This document shows positions 27,217 to 36,137 of a DNA stretch of 64,000 bases, in pieces. The notes beneath the pieces are model-generated. The model did no database searches and was not told where the DNA came from. It was given only the letters and a program-made list of their open reading frames with translations. Each line of letters starts with the position of its first letter. Position 1 is the stretch's first letter. Made by a program: the position numbers and the translations under genes. This DNA comes from Sphingobium sp. (GTDB lineage: Bacteria; Pseudomonadota; Alphaproteobacteria; Sphingomonadales; Sphingomonadaceae): contig SPEL01000005.1 in NCBI GenBank assembly GCA_009360885.1, positions 186,001 to 250,000 of the forward strand. Reading direction: 5' to 3'.

Positions 27217-28074
27217 TCAGTTTTTGAAAAAGGCGACAGCGCGTATTTCAATGCTGGCTCTTGCTGGCACACCATCGGGGCAGGTCGGGTCATCAAAGCC
27301 AGTATGCGGGACAAGGCAAGGATGCGTCCGGTCGCTATCATAGGTTTTGAAAACCAGCGCCTCATCGCGCGTCATGTCAGGATAATAATACCAGCGATGA
27401 TCGGGATTATGGCGCAGCAAAAACCCCTCAAACCCGAATATCGGCGGCGCACCGGGCTTATCGACAGGATCAAACAACGCATCCGCCCGAATGAGATCAC
27501 CCGGCAGAACGCTGGTGCTGTCACATAAGGCCAGCGGCACATCCTGCGGCGGAGGCGAGAAGGTACGCCAGATGTTATAATGGGCATAACGGCGAAACTG
27601 CGCATAATCGACGTCAGAATTATTCTGCCTTTTCGCGGCGAATATTTGCGCCGCATCTTCGCTGATATCGACATGGATGAAGCGCGCTGGCCGCGAGTTG
27701 TCACGCCCCTCCGCTTCGTTAGAGCTCTCGGCAAAGCGCAATATGGCGTTCTCGCCTACTTCCACATGATCTGCCCCGGTGAGGCGCAAGAGCAAATCAT
27801 GCACTTCGCCAATATGCACCGCCTTAACAGCATCCTTATCCAGAAAATCAGCAATGGCGGATGGATGCTGAACGAGGCAAAAGCCTTCCCTCGTCAGTGT
27901 CGGAGGCGCCGCGCAGCGACGGGCATTGGCAATGTCCATTTCGTGATGTTCAAGGTTCAGAACATCACGGCTATGGTCATTAGCGAAATAACAAGGCTTG
28001 CCTTCCATTTCACCATGATATGCCATCCGCCCGCGCACCATCTGCCTGTCCGGGTGAACAGAGGCCAGTGTCAT
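27217..28074 (-). CDS. CmcJ/NvfI-type oxidoreductase
   Basis: The 285-residue product resembles the CmcJ/NvfI (AsaB, GA4 desaturase-like) family, which is related to Fe(II)/2-oxoglutarate oxygenases. Recognisable segments are ARFIHVDISEDAAQIF, YNIWRTFSPPPQDVPLALCDS, and HRWYYYPDMTRDEALVFKTYDSD, and ASIEIRAVAFF at the end. A candidate iron-binding His-x-Asp lies in FIHVD. Members hydroxylate or desaturate small molecules and occur in fungal clusters and in some sphingomonads. Here it is placed before the LigF-type transferase and divergent from a LysR gene. A role in modifying an aromatic dimer is inferred from position. Confidence 0.72.
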   Translation of the reverse strand: MTLASVHPDRQMVRGRMAYHGEMEGKPCYFANDHSRDVLNLEHHEMDIANARRCAAPPTLTREGFCLVQHPSAIADFLDKDAVKAVHIGEVHDLLLRLTGADHVEVGENAILRFAESSNEAEGRDNSRPARFIHVDISEDAAQIFAAKRQNNSDVDYAQFRRYAHYNIWRTFSPPPQDVPLALCDSTSVLPGDLIRADALFDPVDKPGAPPIFGFEGFLLRHNPDHRWYYYPDMTRDEALVFKTYDSDRTHPCLVPHTGFDDPTCPDGVPARASIEIRAVAFFKN

Positions 28075-28481
28075 CGACCCATCTCCGTCATATTATCTCT
28101 CCTGATTGCAAAACGGACCAGCCTATCCAAATGCCGCGCCAAAGGGCAGACAGCCTGTTCATTGTTCCGTTTCAAACTGATTGAAAAAAGCCCATGCAGA
28201 GTCGCCCCTGCCGCCCCAAAAGCGGGTTTCATCGCATCATCCTCTCCGGCCCCCGCCACCGTTCTGATCGTGGCGAAGGATTTTATTTTTAATATCAACG
28301 GAAAGTCCGCGAATATCCGGTGCAACGCAAATCATGTTTGCTGATAATGGATATTCAGATCAATGATGACAGGCCGCGCCATTGGGTTAAGATCAATCAA
28401 ATATTGCTCTATTCCCGCTCAGCCGATGCGAAAATCAAATATAATCCGCCCCTCGCGGCAGGAGAAAGGACCATATAGTCG
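28075..28481. other. 407-base divergent control region
   Basis: No credible gene is seen. It separates the CmcJ-like gene from the divergent LysR gene and must carry both promoters. GAATATCC (28311-28318) and GGATATTC (28349-28356) form an inverted pair 30 bases apart, which could be part of a LysR binding region. It is also A/T-rich near the LysR start. Confidence 0.4.
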
Positions 28482-29456
28482 ATGAATTTGAAAGGTTTTG
28501 AATTTCGACATATCATGGTGCTGGATGCCCTGTTCACAGAATGTCATGTGGGCCGCGCCGCCAAGATTCTAAACCTCTCCCAACCCGCTGTCAGCAATGC
28601 TCTCGGCTGGTTGAGGCAGCATTTCGACGATCCCTTGCTGGTACGCGTTGGCAATGCTCTCAAACTGACGCCTTTCGCCGAAGATCTGCGGGTTCCCGTG
28701 CGGGAGCTCGTCATCGCGTTCAGGATGACAGCCCGCGCCAGACCGCATTTTGACCCACGGGAAGCGGAAGGCAAAATCAGGATATTAATGTCACATTATG
28801 AGGCAACCCTGCTGCTGCCTGAAATATTGAAACGCATTGCCCATGAAGCCCCCAATATCGAAATTGATTGTCTGGGTATCAACAGCGACACCAACCAGTT
28901 TCTGCGCGGAGAAGTAGACCTCCTCATCCTGAACAGGGACATATTGCATGAGGAGCATGGGAAAGAGAGCCTGTTTCATGACCGGCTGGTATGTGTGGGA
29001 TGCGCGCAGGCGGGATGGCCAGATATAATGGACAGGGAAACCTATCTGGCGGCAAAACATATTGCGCCTAAAATGCCTGATACGAAAATGCCAACCTCTC
29101 TGAACGTCATATCTGCGATTGACACCGCACTGAACAAAGCGGGCATTCATCGTAACATTCCGGCGACAGTTCCCTATCAGCTCATCATGGAATTAATTCG
29201 GGGCACACCGCTGCTGGCGACATTACCTTCTGCATTGGTCAACCATTCCTCCACCAGTGGGCTTCGGATATTTGAAACACCTTTTGACCTGGGCCGGATT
29301 ATTACGGGCCAGCAATGGCATGCTTCGGCACATAATGATGCGCGTTCCAAATGGCTAAGGCAAATCGTGCGGGACGTCGTCAGCGACCTTCACCTGCCCA
29401 CAGAATACTGCGACACCCCTGAGGGTTCTAACCCTAGCACTCTGGGAACCGACTGA
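28482..29456 (+). CDS. LysR-type transcriptional regulator
   Basis: The 324-residue product has the N-terminal winged helix-turn-helix (MVLDALFTECHVGRAAKILNLSQPAVSNALGWLR, residues about 10-45, quoted only to mark the helix) and a periplasmic-binding-like effector domain from about 95. The sequence is closest by eye to the NodD/LinR branch. An AGGAGAAAGGA stretch precedes the ATG. It is divergent from the CmcJ-LigF-MFS genes, the usual layout for a LysR activator and its target, so it probably controls them in response to an aromatic inducer. Confidence 0.88.
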   Translation: MNLKGFEFRHIMVLDALFTECHVGRAAKILNLSQPAVSNALGWLRQHFDDPLLVRVGNALKLTPFAEDLRVPVRELVIAFRMTARARPHFDPREAEGKIRILMSHYEATLLLPEILKRIAHEAPNIEIDCLGINSDTNQFLRGEVDLLILNRDILHEEHGKESLFHDRLVCVGCAQAGWPDIMDRETYLAAKHIAPKMPDTKMPTSLNVISAIDTALNKAGIHRNIPATVPYQLIMELIRGTPLLATLPSALVNHSSTSGLRIFETPFDLGRIITGQQWHASAHNDARSKWLRQIVRDVVSDLHLPTEYCDTPEGSNPSTLGTD

Positions 29457-29655
29457 CCCGAATATTGGGTTATGAACAATAAAATAGCGGCTGACCCGGA
29501 TATTTTCATTGACCTACACCGCAGAAGTCGCTGATCTTAGGCACAATAATAATCGGCATGGCGGGCCACAATCCACCTTTCCCGATCAATAAACATAACG
29601 TTGAGATGGATGCATTATAGGGAAGGGAACGGAGCGCGAAGGCGCCCGGAATATC

Positions 29656-31287
29656 ATGACCATGCCGAATGAAACGACGCCTCCTCCCTCTTCACGGATA
29701 ACTCCTGCGGCATGGAAGATGCTCTTTCTGGTTTCGCTGACACAGATGCTCAGCCTACTGGACAGAAACATCCTCGCCATTTTGAACCCGCGCATTAAGG
29801 CCGATCTCAATATCGGTGATGCGGAAATGGGGCTATTATACGGCACCGTATTCGCCCTTTTCTATGTTCTCTTTTCCCTGCCCATTGGCAGACTGGCTGA
29901 TGGATGGATAAGAACACGCCTGCTTTCCATCAGCATCGCCTTCTGGTCTTTTTCAACCGGCCTAGCGGCCTTTGCGGGAGGATTTGCCTTGCTGGCGGTT
30001 TCCCGTCTGGGGGTCGGCATTGGCGAAGCGGCCGCTCAGCCTGCCGGGACCAGCCTGATCTGCGACCATTTCCCCAAGGCGCGGCGCGGCATGGCCATGG
30101 CTGTCATCGCCGCCGCCATCGCAGTCGGGTTAGGTCTTTCCTCCATATTGGGTGGTCTGGCCGCTGACTGGTGGGACAGTCGCTATGCAGGGGGACACGC
30201 ACCATTGGGCTTTTCCGGCTGGCAATTCGCCTTCATTGTTGCCGCACTTCCCGGTTTTCCCCTTGCCATCGCCATGTGGTATGCGCGGGAACCAAAGCGC
30301 GGCCTGATGGATGGCATCATCACCAAGCCAGACCCTGCTCCCTTCCGCGCCAGTGCAGAGGTATTTGGCAGCGTCCTCCCGCTCTGCAACTGGTTCCTAT
30401 TGTGGCGTAAGGATGCAGGAGCGCGGCAATGGGCCATCAACATCGGTGCGATGCTCTTGATTATCTCGTTAATGGCCGTCATCACCTATTTATGCTCCTC
30501 TTTCTCACCGCGCCCATCGCTGCATCTGGGCGGCATCGCCTTTAACCCCCATGTTCTGCAATGGAGTGTTATCGGCATAGGTTTGCTGGTGATTGTGAAC
30601 CTCATTCAATCGCTGCGGATTAATGACCCGGCAGCCTATGCGGTGATATTCGGCTCCCCCGCTCTGATGATCTGCATCGTGGCGGGCGCGCTGCAAACCC
30701 TCATCAATTATGGCGTTATGGGATTCACCCCCCTGTTTCTCATGAAAAACTATGGGCTGACCCCCGGCGAAACCGGCCTGCAATTTGGCCTGCTGGCTGC
30801 CGCCATCGGTGTTCTGGGCCCGGCTATTGCCGGACCGATCACAGATATGGCGCAAAATCGTTTCGGCGGGAAAGGCCGGGTCGCTGTCCTCTTCCTGTCC
30901 CTTACCCTCTCCCCCCTGTTACTGACATGGGTGTTTAGCGCGCCTTCTGCATCGGCCTTTTACTGGCGCTTCATATTCTACAGTGTGCTGCTGACCATGT
31001 GGTTGCCGCCTATATATGCGATTATGTACGATCAGGTATTGCCGCGTATCCGCGCGACCACTGCATCTATTTATATGTTTGTGACGACCATATTAGGTCT
31101 GGGCATTGGCCCTTATGCAGTGGGTATCATTTCAGATGCCAATGGTGGCAACACAGCCGCCGCCATTGGAACGATTAATATGGTAGCCCCCATCATCATA
31201 ATCTTGCTGGTTATCTTGTTTTTCCGGGTCGAAAAGGATGAAAAAAGCCTGCTCAGCCGGGCAAGAGCAGCCAGTGAGCCGGTATAA
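29656..31287 (+). CDS. MFS transporter, spinster-like (long form)
   Basis: The 543-residue membrane protein shows the same family signature as the transporter at 24.9-26.2 kb: LLDRNILAILNPRIKADL, FSLPIGRLADGWIRTRLL and RLGVGIGEAAAQPAGTSL. It is about 100 residues longer because of an insert of roughly 70 residues between helices 6 and 7, with two extra hydrophobic stretches. The ATG is poorly supported by a ribosome site; MPNET two codons in is an alternative. It stands alone with its own terminator. Transport of an aromatic or terpenoid acid is inferred from neighbours. Confidence 0.83.
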   Translation: MTMPNETTPPPSSRITPAAWKMLFLVSLTQMLSLLDRNILAILNPRIKADLNIGDAEMGLLYGTVFALFYVLFSLPIGRLADGWIRTRLLSISIAFWSFSTGLAAFAGGFALLAVSRLGVGIGEAAAQPAGTSLICDHFPKARRGMAMAVIAAAIAVGLGLSSILGGLAADWWDSRYAGGHAPLGFSGWQFAFIVAALPGFPLAIAMWYAREPKRGLMDGIITKPDPAPFRASAEVFGSVLPLCNWFLLWRKDAGARQWAINIGAMLLIISLMAVITYLCSSFSPRPSLHLGGIAFNPHVLQWSVIGIGLLVIVNLIQSLRINDPAAYAVIFGSPALMICIVAGALQTLINYGVMGFTPLFLMKNYGLTPGETGLQFGLLAAAIGVLGPAIAGPITDMAQNRFGGKGRVAVLFLSLTLSPLLLTWVFSAPSASAFYWRFIFYSVLLTMWLPPIYAIMYDQVLPRIRATTASIYMFVTTILGLGIGPYAVGIISDANGGNTAAAIGTINMVAPIIIILLVILFFRVEKDEKSLLSRARAASEPV

Positions 31288-31366
31288 AAGGGAAACAGTC
31301 CCCTCACCCATTTCCGGCTGATTTATCCGGTTTTGTGGGGAAGGATCTATGCGGCTTTGCCGGGAA

Positions 31367-31398
31367 GGGCGAGCGGATATTTTCCGCTCCCTTTTTCC
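31367..31398 (+). terminator. Terminator after the MFS gene
   Basis: GAGCGG and CCGCTC form a stem (extended by GG/CC across a small bulge) and CCTTTTTCC follows. Confidence 0.75.
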
Positions 31399-31435
31399 TT
31401 AATAGTTCGTTGAACAGTAGCGCATATAGTCCGCC

Positions 31436-32962
31436 ATGCTGGATATGGAGCCACACAGGCGAGCTATTGTGTTTTTTGAGAACCGGGCATTGCCCCGTCA
31501 GACTTTAACCGAACAAACCGCATCAACCGGACGAACCACATCCCGGTTGCATCCCATAGCGCACAGTATTTTAATGGGTCTGAGCATTTTCTCTCTTTGC
31601 CTGCTGAGCCTCATCACACATCCCCATTTTGACCTTTCCACCCTCTGGCTGGCCAACGCCTTCATGCTGGGGATGCTGGTACGCTTTCCATCGCTCGCCA
31701 CATGGGGAACATGGCTGTGCGCGACTATGGGTTTCATGCTGTCAGATATGCTGATCGGCACTGATTTACTGGCCAACATCATATTGAATATCGGCAATCT
31801 TGTTTCGGTCGCGGCAGGCTATTGGTGCCTTGCCTCCCTCCCCCGTCAAGACCAGATGCTGAAAAGGCCGCAGTCCATCCTATATTTCTTTCGGGCGATA
31901 TTAGTAGCGTCCTGCGCCGCCGGATTGATGGGGGCCATTATCAACCCGGTTTTATTTGGTACAGCTTCGTTCAGAGGCTTTGTGTTCTGGGCAGCAGCGG
32001 AAATCATCAACTACACTGCTTTATTACCAATATTGCTCACTCTGCCCTCGTTGCGCAAAACCGATCATATTAGAATGAAACGATGGGCGCAGGGCATAAC
32101 TCTGCAAAGATTCACGCCCTTTGCGGCACTGGTTATTTCGGCATTTGCCGGGGTGATGATAGGTGGGCCGGGGGCCATCGCCTTCCCGGTTCCGGCATTG
32201 CTCTGGTGTGCGCTCACCTATAAATTATTCACGACATCCTTTATTTCATTCATCTTTGCCACATGGACTTTGCTTGCGATCCGCAGCGAGTTGCTCTCGG
32301 TTGGCTTCTCGCTGGAAGAAAGCCGGTCGATGCTGATATCAACCCGGCTGGGTGTCACGCTGATCGCGCTCACCCCGCTGGTAGTCGCCAGTGTCATGGC
32401 CGCGCAGGAGGAATTGCTGGAGCGGTTACGCCTTCAGGCAGACCGGGATGTCATGACCGGGCTGCGCAATCGCCGCGCCTTTTTCGAAGACGGGGCCGCC
32501 ATATTATTTACACCTTTCGGCACAGACACAGGCACCACCACCACCGTAATGATGCTGGACATTGACCATTTCAAAAAGATCAATGACACTTATGGCCATA
32601 GTGCGGGCGATCTGGTGCTGGTCGCCTTTGCTGAGATAGTACAGCAAAATGTTCGACCCCAAGATATGATTGGCCGCATTGGCGGAGAAGAATTTGCAAT
32701 AATATTGCCGGATTGTGGCCCGAAATTAGCGGTTGATATTGCGGACCGCATCAACTGGATGCTTCGCGGCACCTCCTTGAAACTGGACGATGGGCGATTT
32801 GTTTCAGCAACCGTCAGCATCGGCGTCCATGTGGAAAAGGGGCAGCGAGAGCTGGATCATTGGCTTGGACATGCCGATAAAGCCCTCTACCACGCCAAAA
32901 ATGCCGGACGGAACCGCTGGGAACTCTCCCCCGCATCGCGGACGCTGGCTCTAGCCAGCTAG
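31436..32962 (+). CDS. Diguanylate cyclase with MASE1-like membrane sensor
   Basis: Residues about 45-320 hold some eight membrane helices. They start with HPHFDLSTLWLANAFMLGML, which resembles the MASE1 sensor domain. The C-terminal 170 residues are a GGDEF domain: DRDVMTGLRNRRAFF, MLDIDHFKKINDTYGHSAGD and the active-site motif GGEEF. RPQD lies five residues before GGEEF and fits the inhibitory I-site. It is therefore likely to be an active, product-inhibited cyclic di-GMP synthase. No phosphodiesterase is nearby. A start three codons later is possible. Confidence 0.88.
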   Translation: MLDMEPHRRAIVFFENRALPRQTLTEQTASTGRTTSRLHPIAHSILMGLSIFSLCLLSLITHPHFDLSTLWLANAFMLGMLVRFPSLATWGTWLCATMGFMLSDMLIGTDLLANIILNIGNLVSVAAGYWCLASLPRQDQMLKRPQSILYFFRAILVASCAAGLMGAIINPVLFGTASFRGFVFWAAAEIINYTALLPILLTLPSLRKTDHIRMKRWAQGITLQRFTPFAALVISAFAGVMIGGPGAIAFPVPALLWCALTYKLFTTSFISFIFATWTLLAIRSELLSVGFSLEESRSMLISTRLGVTLIALTPLVVASVMAAQEELLERLRLQADRDVMTGLRNRRAFFEDGAAILFTPFGTDTGTTTTVMMLDIDHFKKINDTYGHSAGDLVLVAFAEIVQQNVRPQDMIGRIGGEEFAIILPDCGPKLAVDIADRINWMLRGTSLKLDDGRFVSATVSIGVHVEKGQRELDHWLGHADKALYHAKNAGRNRWELSPASRTLALAS

Positions 32963-33033
32963 GGTCAGGGCCCATTCATTGCGTGACCATGGTCCTATAA
33001 ACCTCCTGCCATGGCTTCACCCAACTGCAAATG

Positions 33034-33066
33034 AAAACGCGCCACACCGGGTAGGGCGCAGCGCGT
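33034..33066 (-). terminator. Terminator after ferA
   Basis: On the minus strand ACGCGC and GCGCGT form a stem and TTTTCATTT follows. Confidence 0.65.
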
Positions 33067-33092
33067 CATCATCTATGTAACTATACCGAGGA

Positions 33093-35222
33093 TCAGCAGG
33101 AAATCAGCGCATCCAGCGCAACCGCGCCCTGACCCTCTGGCATCACCAGCACAGGGTTAAGGTCAACTTCCCTAATGCCCGGCGTACCGCGAACGACACT
33201 GCCCAAGGCCTCAACAATCGCCGCCAGCGCATTGAGGTCGCACGGGGCAGCCCCACGGAAACCAGTGAGGAGCGGAGCCATACGCAGCTTCAGCACCTCA
33301 GCGATAATCGCATCGCGGGATAGATCAGGCGAAAGCAGCGCCACATCCTTCAGCAGTTCGGCGGTCACGCCACCAAAACCAACGAGGATGACCGGGCCCC
33401 ATTCCGGATCCACCCGCGCACCGACGATCATTTCCACGCCCTTGGGCGCCATTTTCTCAACCAGCACACCGTCGAGGATCAGGCCCGGACGATGGTGAGC
33501 AATATTGTCGGCAAGCTGCTGCCATGCCTTTTCCAGCGCCGCATCATCACCAATGCTGATGATAACACCGCCAGCATCGCTCTTGTGGCTCAGGTCAGCC
33601 GACTGCGCCTTCAACACCACCGGATAGCCCAGATCAGCCGTGATACGCTTTGCACTCGCCAGATCAACCGCCAGTTCGCAGGGCGAGAAAGTCACGCCAT
33701 GGGGAGCCAGCAATTCCTTCGATTTATATTCAGGAATGACTTCACCAGGGCCAGCGGCACCCACATCAACCGCAGGCTTATCGGTGACATCAGCCTTGCC
33801 ACCCTTGGCAGAAGCCAAACGGGCGAGAGCGCGCAGCACGCGTTCCGGTGTCGGGAAATAGGCAACGCCCAGCTTGCGCAGGCGGGCAACGTCGCTGGCC
33901 TGCACCGTGCCGCCTTCATCAACACCCGCGACGATGATCGGCTTGGTGGCCGGGGTCGCTTCCAGAGCTTCCGCAACGGCGGTAAACTTGATGGAAGAGG
34001 TGCTGATGTCCGTCTGAATGAGCGGCACCATGATGGTCGAAATACGATCATCAGCATTCAGTGCATGCAGTGTGCGGCCATAAATGCCCGGATCAACCAG
34101 ACCCTGCGCCGTTACATCGAGCGGGTTGGTGACAGGCACGAAGGACGGCAACGCCTCTCGCAATGCCGGGCTGTCTTCATCCGTCAGTTTCGGCAGAGTG
34201 ATACCCAGCTTTTCGGAAGCATCCAGCACCATTGCCTTGAGCGCACCGGATTCGGAAACAACCGCAAGGCCATCCTGCGGCAAAGTGCCACAACGCAGGG
34301 CTATTTCGGCGATATCACCCAGTTCTTCCAGACCTTCGGCCAGAATAACGCCAGCATGCTGCACCAGAGTCTGCATCACATCATGGTCACCCGCCATCGC
34401 ACCGGTGTGCGTTGCGGCGCTCTCACGGCCTGCTTCGCTGCTGCCGGGGTGGAGGAGGACGATCTGCTTGCCAGCGGCAATGGCCTTACGCGCTACATCA
34501 AGGAAACGCTGCGGCTTGCGGAAATGTTCTACCACCATGGCGATGACGGCGGTTTCCTTATCATCAACCAAATAGCCGATATAATCTTCAACGCCGGTGA
34601 CGGCTTCGTTACCGGTGGAAATATAGCAGGACAGCGGAATATCACGCGAAATCATCGTGGTGGCGACAACAGCCGCCATTGCGCCAGACTGCGACACCAC
34701 AGCAATGCGACGGTCGCCCTGCGCGGTTGCCTTCGGCAGATCAATGAAGGTCAGCGGAATATTATCGACAAAGTTCACTAGGCCAAGGCAGTTCGGCCCT
34801 TCGACCACCATGCCCGCCTCACGCGCGATGCGGGCGATTTCCTGCTGCTGGGCCATGCCTTCCGGCCCGCCTTCGGCAAAACCGGCGGAATAAATGACAG
34901 CGGAACCACAACCACGGGCGGCCAGTTCACGAATAGCGTCAAGAACGCCTACCTGCGGAATTGCCAGAATCGCCGCATCAATGCCGTCAGGAAGCTGATC
35001 GACCGAGCGCACACAAGGACGGTCGCCAATCTGGTCGCGCTTGGCGTTCACCAGATGAATATCGCCGGAAAAGCCATCCCGTTCCAGATTCGCCAGCACC
35101 GATGCGCCAAGCGAACCGGGACGATCAGACGCGCCCAATATGGCAATGCTGCGGGGACGCAACAGGCGTTCAATAGCATTGCGGTCAAACGCCTGGTCAG
35201 GCGTAGTTGTTTCACCCTGCAT
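33093..35222 (-). CDS. ferA: Feruloyl-CoA synthetase, ADP-forming acyl-CoA ligase family
   Basis: The 709-residue product is a fused ADP-forming acyl-CoA synthetase. It has a CoA-binding domain (RPRSIAILGASDRPGSLG, residues 20-130), succinyl-CoA ligase-like domains with the phospho-histidine in ATHTGAMAG (near 275), and a C-terminal ATP-grasp domain (YPVVLKAQSADLSHKSDAGGV). FerA of SYK-6 belongs to this unusual family rather than the AMP-forming ligases, and the length agrees. The operator 52 bases upstream is the same type as that before ferB, which supports the hydroxycinnamate role. Other acids such as caffeate or coumarate may also be substrates. Confidence 0.8.
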   Translation of the reverse strand: MQGETTTPDQAFDRNAIERLLRPRSIAILGASDRPGSLGASVLANLERDGFSGDIHLVNAKRDQIGDRPCVRSVDQLPDGIDAAILAIPQVGVLDAIRELAARGCGSAVIYSAGFAEGGPEGMAQQQEIARIAREAGMVVEGPNCLGLVNFVDNIPLTFIDLPKATAQGDRRIAVVSQSGAMAAVVATTMISRDIPLSCYISTGNEAVTGVEDYIGYLVDDKETAVIAMVVEHFRKPQRFLDVARKAIAAGKQIVLLHPGSSEAGRESAATHTGAMAGDHDVMQTLVQHAGVILAEGLEELGDIAEIALRCGTLPQDGLAVVSESGALKAMVLDASEKLGITLPKLTDEDSPALREALPSFVPVTNPLDVTAQGLVDPGIYGRTLHALNADDRISTIMVPLIQTDISTSSIKFTAVAEALEATPATKPIIVAGVDEGGTVQASDVARLRKLGVAYFPTPERVLRALARLASAKGGKADVTDKPAVDVGAAGPGEVIPEYKSKELLAPHGVTFSPCELAVDLASAKRITADLGYPVVLKAQSADLSHKSDAGGVIISIGDDAALEKAWQQLADNIAHHRPGLILDGVLVEKMAPKGVEMIVGARVDPEWGPVILVGFGGVTAELLKDVALLSPDLSRDAIIAEVLKLRMAPLLTGFRGAAPCDLNALAAIVEALGSVVRGTPGIREVDLNPVLVMPEGQGAVALDALISC

Positions 35223-35273
35223 AATCTCTCCTGAATAAACTGCCTCCGGGGCCGGAGGGTTAATTACTGCGCA

Positions 35274-35294
35274 TTTGTATCATTAGGATACAAA
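35274..35294. promoter_or_regulatory. Candidate MarR (FerC-like) operator upstream of ferA
   Basis: TTTGTAT, seven bases (CATTAGG), ATACAAA: a perfect 7-base half-site pair. It lies 52 bases before the ferA start and matches the sites near ferB and the MarR gene. Confidence 0.78.
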
Positions 35295-35407
35295 CTGCGC
35301 AATCAACCTTTGAACGCTATGCCACATACTATTCAAGTGCAATAGGTGAAAAGGCGCTGCCCGTCTTTCCTCGCGTCTATTTCACCATTTCACCCCGTTT
35401 TTCGGGC

Positions 35408-35427
35408 ATGTGCTACTGTCAGCACAT
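35408..35427 (-). terminator. Hairpin just after the MarR gene
   Basis: ATGTGCT and AGCACAT form a perfect seven-pair stem with a six-base loop. It lies three bases past the stop codon but has no U-tract, so termination would be weak. Confidence 0.4.
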
Positions 35428-35430
35428 TCC

Positions 35431-35871
35431 TTATTGTCCGGCTTCTGCTGCTTGCCGCACTTTGTTCAGTAGGCCCAATAGGCTGGCCGCTTCCTCACGC
35501 GTCAAGGCAGACAAAACCTGCCGGTCTGCATCACCCAAGGCTGCCAGCATAAGATGTGCCAGCGCTTCCCCTTCCTCTGTCAGATACAAGGCATTGGCGC
35601 GCAAATCTGCCCCTGCTTCACGGCGCACAAGGCCGCGCGCTTCCAGATAATTCACCAGCTTCATCGCGCTGGAACGATTCACATGCAGCTTATCTCCCAG
35701 CGCCGTTTGCGTGCAGCCCTGATTATCCCGGATCAATGTCAATGCCGTCAGGCGTGCGGGCGATATATCAAAGTCCATCAGCGCTTCCCGCGCAGGGATA
35801 GAGGCAATGATCTGACACATTTGCAGTTGATAGCCCAGCAGGCCCGCCAGCTCTTTCCCCTCTTTCATCAT
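35431..35871 (-). CDS. MarR-family regulator, likely FerC-like
   Basis: MarR proteins are dimeric winged-helix repressors released by aromatic ligands, often CoA thioesters in hydroxycinnamate regulons. The 146-residue product shows the fold: DISPARLTALTLIRDNQGCTQTALGDKLHVNRSSAMKLVNYLEARGLVRRE spans residues about 35-85 (recognition helix VNRSSAMKLVNYLE), followed by the wing ADLRANALYLTEEGEA. The start is uncertain: MMKEGK is used, while an ATG 14 codons earlier (MVCKIN) is possible. A perfect palindrome lies upstream, shared with the aldehyde dehydrogenase, so autoregulation is likely. Confidence 0.8.
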   Translation of the reverse strand: MMKEGKELAGLLGYQLQMCQIIASIPAREALMDFDISPARLTALTLIRDNQGCTQTALGDKLHVNRSSAMKLVNYLEARGLVRREAGADLRANALYLTEEGEALAHLMLAALGDADRQVLSALTREEAASLLGLLNKVRQAAEAGQ

Positions 35872-35948
35872 CCCACCCAATATTTCCACAGAGACATTTA
35901 TTTTGCAGACCATTTTTGGTCCAGACCAGCACCTCATCCCTTGCCATC

Positions 35949-35969
35949 TTTGTATGCCCGGCATACAAA
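35949..35969. promoter_or_regulatory. Candidate MarR operator between marR and the aldehyde dehydrogenase
   Basis: TTTGTAT, seven bases (GCCCGGC), ATACAAA. The full palindrome has ten paired bases on each side of a single central base, the most symmetrical of the three copies. It lies in the divergent region and could serve both genes. Confidence 0.8.
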
Positions 35970-36137
35970 CAAAAACAGGCAAGCCCCATGTTGATGCCTG
36001 TCGCCTTTACATGAAGGCCGTCAGGCAAGAGGTCAATATAGGGTTATGAAATCCGCCTGTGGATGCGATTTGGCCAATTGGGTCAGGGCGGAAAAACCGC
36101 TATGCCAAGCTGTGTGCCGAATCAAAGGAGAGTGAAT

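Noticed and set aside
24869-31287. The two MFS genes as a recent tandem duplication
   Set aside because: They share family motifs but differ in length and sequence throughout, so they are distant paralogues.
33492-34781. Long open frame antisense to ferA
   Set aside because: Composition is that of a shadow frame; the opposite strand encodes a complete acyl-CoA ligase with clear motifs.
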